Source: JAIBBD01 sp041390685 (GTDB taxonomy: Bacteria; Chloroflexota; Dehalococcoidia; UBA2979). Taken from it: DNA of 64,000 nucleotides. The notes beneath the pieces were generated by a model, which worked only from the letters and a program-made list of their open reading frames with translations, did not search any database and was not told where the DNA came from. Each line of letters begins with the position of its first letter. Position 1 is the stretch's first letter. The stretch is taken from the NCBI GenBank assembly GCA_041390685.1, contig JAWKPL010000001.1:2356001-2420000 (forward strand), written 5' to 3'. Position numbers and translations under genes: made by a program. Positions 59,376 through 64,000 of the stretch are shown piece by piece.

Positions 59376-59616
59376 CGCCCAGCGTGAATCCCGCCTTGCG
59401 TGCCCTGTCTGCTCGACGACGGTTGAGCGGCTGTGGGTCTGGCACGAACCTCAGTCCGAGCGCATCCGAATCTTTTGCGCCTCGTGCTCGGTGCTGCCCG
59501 CGTACCGGGGTCTGCGCGAGGAAGAGTGCCGTCTGTACGCCGAGGAAGCCTTCAACTGGATGGCGGGCCAGCGGCTCTTGCGCCTCGTTTCGCACAGAGA
59601 GCACTCTGAGGCATGA
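59359..59616 (+). CDS. Small zinc-ribbon protein in the mod cluster
   Basis: The 85-residue protein has CPVC and CASC, spaced like a zinc ribbon, and an amphipathic C-terminal helix. It starts at TTG 59359, overlapping the previous gene by 17 bases, and overlaps modB by ATGA. Tight packing suggests it is real and co-translated. No family is recognised. Confidence 0.65.
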   Translation: MSDSTNAQRESRLACPVCSTTVERLWVWHEPQSERIRIFCASCSVLPAYRGLREEECRLYAEEAFNWMAGQRLLRLVSHREHSEA

Positions 59617-60455
59617 CCTCCCCGGCCGCCCGACCGGCGGCTGGTGAGGGGCGTACGAGCCCCTCGCTGGCCGCTCTCTTCGCCACGCCCGCGCTGCTGT
59701 TCGGCACGTTCGTGGTTGTACCGCTGCTGGCGCTCGGGTATCGAGCCGCACGAGACGAGAGCCTCGCTGAACGCCTCACGGAATCGAGCGTGCAGTCGGC
59801 GCTACGGCTCTCCCTGGTCACGAGTACGTTGACGCTCACGATCGCGCTGGTGCTGGGGATTCCCCTCGCCTACCTGCTCGCGAGGACGCACTTCCCAGGG
59901 AAGCAGATCGTCGACACGCTGGTCGACCTCCCGATGGTGCTCCCCCCGACGGTGGCGGGCGTGGCCCTGCTCGTCGCGTTCGGCCGCCGGGGCGTGTTCG
60001 GACCCGTGCTCGATCGCCTCGGCATCGAGCTGGCGTTCACGACCTCGGCAGTCGTCCTGGCGCAGTTGTTCGTGTCAGCGCCGTTCCTGGTCCGCAGCCT
60101 CAAGGCGGGGTTCCAGGCTGTCGACCCCACGTACGAGCAGGTGTCGGCGACGCTCGGCGTGTCGCCGCTGCGCACGTTCTGGCGGGTGACGCTGCGGCTC
60201 TCGCGGCCGGCGCTCGTGGGCGGCGCCGTGCTCTGCTGGGTCCGCGCGCTGAGTGAACTGGGAGCGACGCTCATCTTCGCTGGCAACTTCGAGGGCCGTA
60301 CGCAGACGATGCCGCTCGCGATCATCAGCGCCTTCGAGTCGAGCCAGGGGCTGGCGGGCGCTATGGCCCTCGCGGTGATCCTCCTCGCCGTCGCGTTCGT
60401 CCTGCTGGCCGCGCTCCGTCTCGCTCTCCGGGGTGACCGGCTGTTCGAGGCATAG
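59613..60455 (+). CDS. modB: Molybdate ABC transporter permease ModB
   Basis: The 280-residue membrane protein has six helices and the permease loop GVSPLRTFWRVTLRLSRPAL, with DLPMVLPPTVAGVALL and ARALSELGATLIFAG-like VRALSELGATLIFAGNFEG, all typical of ModB. It forms the channel with ModC on the inner face. Confidence 0.94.
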   Translation: MTSPAARPAAGEGRTSPSLAALFATPALLFGTFVVVPLLALGYRAARDESLAERLTESSVQSALRLSLVTSTLTLTIALVLGIPLAYLLARTHFPGKQIVDTLVDLPMVLPPTVAGVALLVAFGRRGVFGPVLDRLGIELAFTTSAVVLAQLFVSAPFLVRSLKAGFQAVDPTYEQVSATLGVSPLRTFWRVTLRLSRPALVGGAVLCWVRALSELGATLIFAGNFEGRTQTMPLAIISAFESSQGLAGAMALAVILLAVAFVLLAALRLALRGDRLFEA

Positions 60456-60458
60456 GCG

Positions 60459-61517
60459 ATGCTCTCGGTCGACATCACAAAGCGGCTCGGCGACTTCATG
60501 CTGGACGTCGCGTTTGCGGCGGGCGAGGAGACCGTTGTCCTCTTCGGGCACTCAGGCTCCGGGAAGAGCATCTCCCTGGCCGCGATCGCGGGACTCCTCC
60601 GGCCGGACGCGGGCCGCATCGAGATCGGGGATCGCGTCGTCTTTGATTCCGTCGCCGGCGTGAACGTCCCGCCGCAGCGTCGCAACGTTGGGTACGTCGT
60701 GCAGCAGCTCGCGCTGTTCCCGCATCTGACCGCCGCCGAGAACGTCGCCTACGGCCTCACTCGGGTCTCGACCGCGGAGCGGCGCGCACGGGTGCGCGAG
60801 CTCTTCGCGCTGTTGAGCCTCGAGGGGTTTGAGGACCGCCTGCCGCGACAGTTGTCAGGGGGGCAGCAGCAGCGGGTCGCGCTCGCGCGGGCGCTGGCGC
60901 GACCCGTCGACGCGCTGCTCCTCGATGAGCCGTTCTCCGCGCTCGACGACGCCCTGCGCAGTGACCTCCGCGCGGAGTTGCTGCGTCTGCGGCGCGAGCT
61001 GGACGTGCCCGTAGTGTTCGTCACGCACGACCTGCGCGAGGCGCACCTGCTCGCCGACCGTATCGCCGTCATCGATGCGGGCCGCGTGTTGCAGTTCGCG
61101 CCGCGCGAGGATGTCTTTCGCCACCCCCGCGTGCGGCGTGTCGCGGAGTTGACCGGCGTGCGGAACCTGTTTCGCGGCTGCGTCGATCAGGGGCGTGTCA
61201 TCGTCGATGGCCTGTCGCTGGCGGCAACGGTGCCGCCCGGCGCTGGGGCGGACGTGGACGTGGCGATTCGCGCGGAACGCTGCAATCTCCGCCGCTACGA
61301 CCCCGAAGGTGCGCTCCCCGAGAACTGCTTCGTCGCCAGCGTCGTAACCGACCTCGCCTTTGGCAACACGCATACGCTGCACCTTGCGCCCGAGTCCGTC
61401 GGCCCGGTCGTGGAGGTCGAGGTCGCGTCGCGGCCGTACGAGGTGCTCGGCGTCGCCTCGCGCGGCCGCTGGGTCGTCGAGCTTCCGGCGGCGGATCTGC
61501 ATATCATGCCGCGGTGA
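60459..61517 (+). CDS. modC: Molybdate ABC transporter ATPase ModC
   Basis: The 352-residue protein has Walker A LFGHSGSGKSISLAAI, Q-loop GYVVQQLALFPHLT, signature LSGGQQQRVALARALA, Walker B ALLLDEPFSALDD and the H-loop FVTHDLREAHL. A C-terminal TOBE-like domain (RNLFRGCVDQGRVIVDGL) is present. It powers molybdate uptake. It follows modB by three bases. Confidence 0.95.
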   Translation: MLSVDITKRLGDFMLDVAFAAGEETVVLFGHSGSGKSISLAAIAGLLRPDAGRIEIGDRVVFDSVAGVNVPPQRRNVGYVVQQLALFPHLTAAENVAYGLTRVSTAERRARVRELFALLSLEGFEDRLPRQLSGGQQQRVALARALARPVDALLLDEPFSALDDALRSDLRAELLRLRRELDVPVVFVTHDLREAHLLADRIAVIDAGRVLQFAPREDVFRHPRVRRVAELTGVRNLFRGCVDQGRVIVDGLSLAATVPPGAGADVDVAIRAERCNLRRYDPEGALPENCFVASVVTDLAFGNTHTLHLAPESVGPVVEVEVASRPYEVLGVASRGRWVVELPAADLHIMPR

Positions 61518-62770
61518 GCCCGAGCGGCAGCGCAGCGGCGGATGAGCATACGACCCAGCGCGGCACATGGGCTGCGCTTCGCTTCCCGCAGTACCGCATT
61601 CTGTGGCTCGCGACGATCGCCGCGATCCTGACCGCGGAGCTGCGCCTCGTCGTCACGGGTGTCTGGCTGTACGAGGAGACCGGGTCCGCCGCGCAGCTCG
61701 GCATACTGGGCCTAATCCAACTGTTCGTTCAGATACCGGCACTTCTTTTTGGGGGCACACTCGCGGACCGCCTCGACCGGCGGCTGTTGATGGGGTGGAC
61801 CCAGGGTGTGACCTTGCTCTTCGTCGCCGGTCTCGCGGTGCTGGTGGCGGCGGACGCGCTCGTTCCGTGGCACGTGTACGCGGCAACGGCGGTGCTCTCT
61901 GTGAGCAGCGTCTTCGGCAATCCAGCGCGTGCGGCGTTGATCAGCGCGACCGTGCCTGAGGCGGAACTCCGCGATGCCGTCACCACGAACTGGATGTCAC
62001 AGCAGGTGGCCATCGTCGTTGCGCCGCTCGGGTTCGCTGCGACCGTGCAGGTCCTGGACCTGGAAGCGGCATTCGTCCTGACCGCGCTCGTGGCCGTCCC
62101 CAGTGTCGTGCTGCCGCTCATGCTGCGCGTGCGAGGGGTGGCGGCCCAGACAGCCGAGGGGGGCTCGATGCTGCGCCGGACGTGGGATGGCCTGCGGTTC
62201 GTGCGCGGTCATCCGTTGCTCCCGGCGCTGTTCCTGATGGATACGGGAGTGACGATCGTCAGCTTCTACCGCCAGATGTATCCGGTGCTGGCGGACGAGC
62301 TGTTCAACGGCGGCGCGGCGACCGTCGGGCTGCTCACGGCGGCGAACTCGATCGGGGCGATTGCGGGAAGCTTTGCGGTCCTGCGCCTGCGGCGCATCCG
62401 GCGCCTCGGGTTGATGGTGCTGGTCGGCCACCTCCTGTACGCGGTGCTGCTCTTCCCGTTCGCCCTCGTGCACTGGCTGCCCGTCGGGCTGCTTTGCATC
62501 GCCGGCCTCGGTGGCACGGACGCGATCAGCGTCACGATGCGCCAGGCCACGGCCCAGTTGACGACACCCGATGAGATGCGCGGCCGGGCGCTCAGCGTGA
62601 TGACGCTGTCCGCGCAGACAGCGAACAACGTTGGGACGCTGTGGGTTGGAATGCTGTCGGCGGCCATCGGCGCGACGGGGACGCTCGTCGTTGGAGGTAC
62701 GGCGTCGCTGACGTTCGTGCTCGCGGTGTGGCAACGCGTGCGCGGCCTGCGCGAGTACGAGGCTCCCTGA
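61514..62770 (+). CDS. MFS transporter, EntS-like
   Basis: The 418-residue protein has about 12 membrane helices, the loop ADRLDRRLLMGWTQGVTLL typical of MFS proteins, NPARAALISATVPEAELRDA and TTPDEMRGRALSVMT. These phrases match the enterobactin exporter-like group. The GTG start overlaps the modC stop, so it is likely co-expressed with mod; its substrate is unknown. Confidence 0.85.
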   Translation: MSPSGSAAADEHTTQRGTWAALRFPQYRILWLATIAAILTAELRLVVTGVWLYEETGSAAQLGILGLIQLFVQIPALLFGGTLADRLDRRLLMGWTQGVTLLFVAGLAVLVAADALVPWHVYAATAVLSVSSVFGNPARAALISATVPEAELRDAVTTNWMSQQVAIVVAPLGFAATVQVLDLEAAFVLTALVAVPSVVLPLMLRVRGVAAQTAEGGSMLRRTWDGLRFVRGHPLLPALFLMDTGVTIVSFYRQMYPVLADELFNGGAATVGLLTAANSIGAIAGSFAVLRLRRIRRLGLMVLVGHLLYAVLLFPFALVHWLPVGLLCIAGLGGTDAISVTMRQATAQLTTPDEMRGRALSVMTLSAQTANNVGTLWVGMLSAAIGATGTLVVGGTASLTFVLAVWQRVRGLREYEAP

Positions 62771-62788
62771 GCGCCCGCGTACTCGCGG

Positions 62789-62794
62789 TACAAT
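62789..62794 (+). promoter_or_regulatory. Predicted -10 box of rnpB
   Basis: TACAAT at 62789-62794 predicts a start at about 62801, at the 5' end of RNase P RNA. Confidence 0.6.
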
Positions 62795-62799
62795 GTCGA

Positions 62800-63176
62800 G
62801 TGCCAGGGGGCCGGACGGCCGCCGGCGGCGGTCGCGAGGCCGTCGCGGGAGGAAAGTCCGAACTTCACCGGACGGGGTGCCGGCTAACGGCCGGGCGGCG
62901 CGAGCCGACGGAAAGTGCAACAGAAACAAACCGCCTCGGCGCGCCTTCGGGCGTTCGAGGTAAGGGTGAAATGGTGCGGTAAGAGCGCACCGGCGTCCCG
63001 GTAACGGGGCGGCCGGGCAAACCCCACCCGAAGCAAGGCCAAATAGGGGAGCGCACAGGGTGTCCGGCTCTGCTCCCGGGTAGGCTGCTCGAGACGGCGG
63101 GTAACCGCCGTCCTAGATGGATGGCCGTCGCCGCCCCAATGGGCGGTACAGAATTCGGCTTACAGGCCCCCTGGTC
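62800..63176 (+). ncRNA. rnpB: RNase P RNA, bacterial type A
   Basis: The catalytic RNA that trims tRNA 5' leaders. CCAGGGGGCC (62803-62812) pairs with GGCCCCCTGG (63165-63174) as P1. Universal blocks are GAGGAAAGTCCGAAC (about 62849), ACAGAAACAAACC, GGGTGAAATGGTGCGGTAAG, CCCGAAGCAAGGCCAAATA and ACAGAATTCGGCTTACAGG. Layout and length fit type A. It lies between the MFS gene and a convergent PPOX gene. Confidence 0.96.
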
Positions 63177-63186
63177 TCACTCCCCG

Positions 63187-63615
63187 TCAGCGCTCCATGA
63201 TCACCTGACCGCGCTCGATGACGCGATCGAGGTCGATCACCACCGCGTGGCCCTGCATCTCCTGATCGAAGTTTCGCTCGACCTCCGGGGCGTCGTCGTA
63301 CACCCGTTGACGTGTCTCGGCGTCGTCCACGATGCGAGCGCTGCCCTGAAACTGCCAGCTCTGGCGCTTGTCGGGATTGCGATACAGGAAGGCGAGCTTC
63401 GAGTTGCGACGGATGTTCTCGGCTGAGGAGCTGTCCGCTTTGCGCAGCCAGATCGAGAGCTGGTTCGTGCTGTGGACGTGGATCGAGCCGACGAAGCCAA
63501 GCCGCGGCTGCCCGTCTGGCGAGACGCTCGCGAACACGACCGGGCGGCCGTCCGCGAGTGAGTTGTCAATCGCTTGTCGCATGTCTTCGGTCAACTCGAT
63601 CACAGGGGCCTCCAT
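63187..63615 (-). CDS. Pyridoxamine 5'-phosphate oxidase-fold protein
   Basis: The 142-residue protein has the split beta-barrel flavin-binding fold: GRPVVFASVSPDGQPRLGFV, LSIWLRKADSSSAENIRRNS, KLAFLYRN and WQFQGSARIVDDAETRQRVY. Members bind FMN or F420 and reduce varied substrates; which one is unclear. ATG at 63615 begins the domain; a TACGAT box at 63649-63644 predicts a short leader. An upstream in-frame ATG lies inside that box. Confidence 0.85.
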   Translation of the reverse strand: MEAPVIELTEDMRQAIDNSLADGRPVVFASVSPDGQPRLGFVGSIHVHSTNQLSIWLRKADSSSAENIRRNSKLAFLYRNPDKRQSWQFQGSARIVDDAETRQRVYDDAPEVERNFDQEMQGHAVVIDLDRVIERGQVIMER

Positions 63616-63643
63616 GCACGTATACCCAACCCGGCCGGGGTTC

Positions 63644-63649
63644 ATCGTA
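63644..63649 (-). promoter_or_regulatory. Predicted -10 box of the PPOX-fold gene
   Basis: Minus-strand TACGAT (63649-63644) predicts a start near 63637 and a leader of about 22 bases. Confidence 0.4.
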
Positions 63650-63688
63650 CATCCGAGCGACGGAAGCGGCGCGCAGCGCGCGACGCGC

Positions 63689-63694
63689 TACGAT
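63689..63694 (+). promoter_or_regulatory. Predicted -10 box giving a leaderless mRNA
   Basis: TACGAT, six bases (GGGCCC), then ATG at 63701; the predicted +1 is the start codon. No ribosome binding site precedes it. Confidence 0.5.
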
Positions 63695-63700
63695 GGGCCC

Positions 63701-64000
63701 ATGAGGTCACGCGGAGACTGGCGCGAAGGACTGCCCGAGGAGGCCCGAGGTGCGGTCGCGGGGGTCGGCGACGTCCGGGCGATTCGATTCGACTCCCGCG
63801 ACGTTGGACCGGGCGACGTGTTCGTCTGCATCCTCGGCGAGCATGCCGACGGGCACGAGTACGCTGCTCGCGCGGTCGAGGCCGGCGCTGTCGCCGTCGT
63901 CGCCGACGCCCGGCGGGCCTCGGACCTCGCAGTCCTCGATGTCCCGATCGTGGGTGTCGTCGACACGCGACGCGTGCTGTCGTCGGTCGCCGCAGCGCAC
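63701..64000 (+). CDS. murE: Mur ligase N-terminus, probably MurE (cut by window end)
   Basis: One hundred codons are open to the window edge. The sequence VRAIRFDSRDVGPGDVFVCI, HADGHEYAARAVEAGAVAVV and VVDTRRVLSSVAAAH matches the N-terminal UDP-binding domain of MurE or MurF, which add amino acids to the peptidoglycan precursor. The DSR-xx-PGDxF motif and the DTR phrase fit MurE best, but MurF is not excluded because the catalytic part is outside the window. Confidence 0.75.
   Translation, partial: MRSRGDWREGLPEEARGAVAGVGDVRAIRFDSRDVGPGDVFVCILGEHADGHEYAARAVEAGAVAVVADARRASDLAVLDVPIVGVVDTRRVLSSVAAAH

Overview
The window is about 64 kb of GC-rich bacterial chromosome with very tight gene packing. 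Many start and stop codons overlap as ATGA, GTGA or TGATG. It reads as core genome of a Chloroflexota-like bacterium, possibly near Dehalococcoidia. That placement is an inference from a CBS-less GuaB3-type IMP dehydrogenase, lipoproteins with Thr/Pro/Ala-rich linkers, a complex I operon without NuoE/F/G, and a type A RNase P RNA. No 16S rRNA is present to confirm it. I see no tRNA, rRNA, CRISPR array, insertion sequence or prophage. The only mobile-element-like gene is a serine recombinase whose catalytic residues appear to be lost.

Layout. 0.1-4.0 kb: HIT protein, RNase PH, and ComEA/ComEC for DNA uptake. 4.1-12.3 kb: ornithine carbamoyltransferase, a c-di-AMP cyclase with its YbbR partner, Der GTPase, PlsY and GpsA for phospholipid synthesis, a HEAT-repeat protein, a Nudix hydrolase and a GNAT acetyltransferase. 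12.3-21.7 kb: a nuo operon in the order A-C-D-H-J-K-(small protein)-L-M-N, with nuoB and nuoI absent from their usual slots. 21.7-26.0 kb: YbeY, DnaX, RecR, a small membrane protein, RecO and an FmdB-type zinc ribbon. 26.0-32.0 kb, mostly minus strand: prenyl synthase, TatD, MetG, then GuaB3 behind a structured leader, a nuclease lipoprotein and an unrecognised protein. 32.1-44.6 kb: PolA, MutM, hydrolase, P1 peptidase, pantothenate genes panD-panB-panC, YebC, RuvC, RuvA, UvrB and a GYD protein. 44.9-54.2 kb, minus strand: one long run reading yceD-rpmF-fabD-fabG-nusB-acpP-tatB-tatC-udg-rnj-ftsK. 54.3-62.8 kb: degenerate recombinase, methyltransferase, and a PadR-linked molybdate transport cluster with two unusual accessory genes, then an MFS transporter. 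62.8-64.0 kb: rnpB, a PPOX-type flavoprotein and the start of a Mur ligase, probably murE.

The dominant themes are DNA repair and replication, cell envelope and lipid synthesis, energy conversion, and protein export. Several promoters share one layout: a TAnnnT hexamer followed by exactly six bases and then ATG, which predicts leaderless mRNAs. The best candidates for something undescribed are the guaB3 leader RNA, the structured 310-base gap between the GYD gene and ftsK, the catalytically degenerate recombinase facing the ribosomal-protein/fatty-acid operon, and the molybdate cluster with a duplicated SUOX-fold lipoprotein and a small zinc-ribbon protein. All calls come from reading the sequence by eye; no alignment or database search was run.
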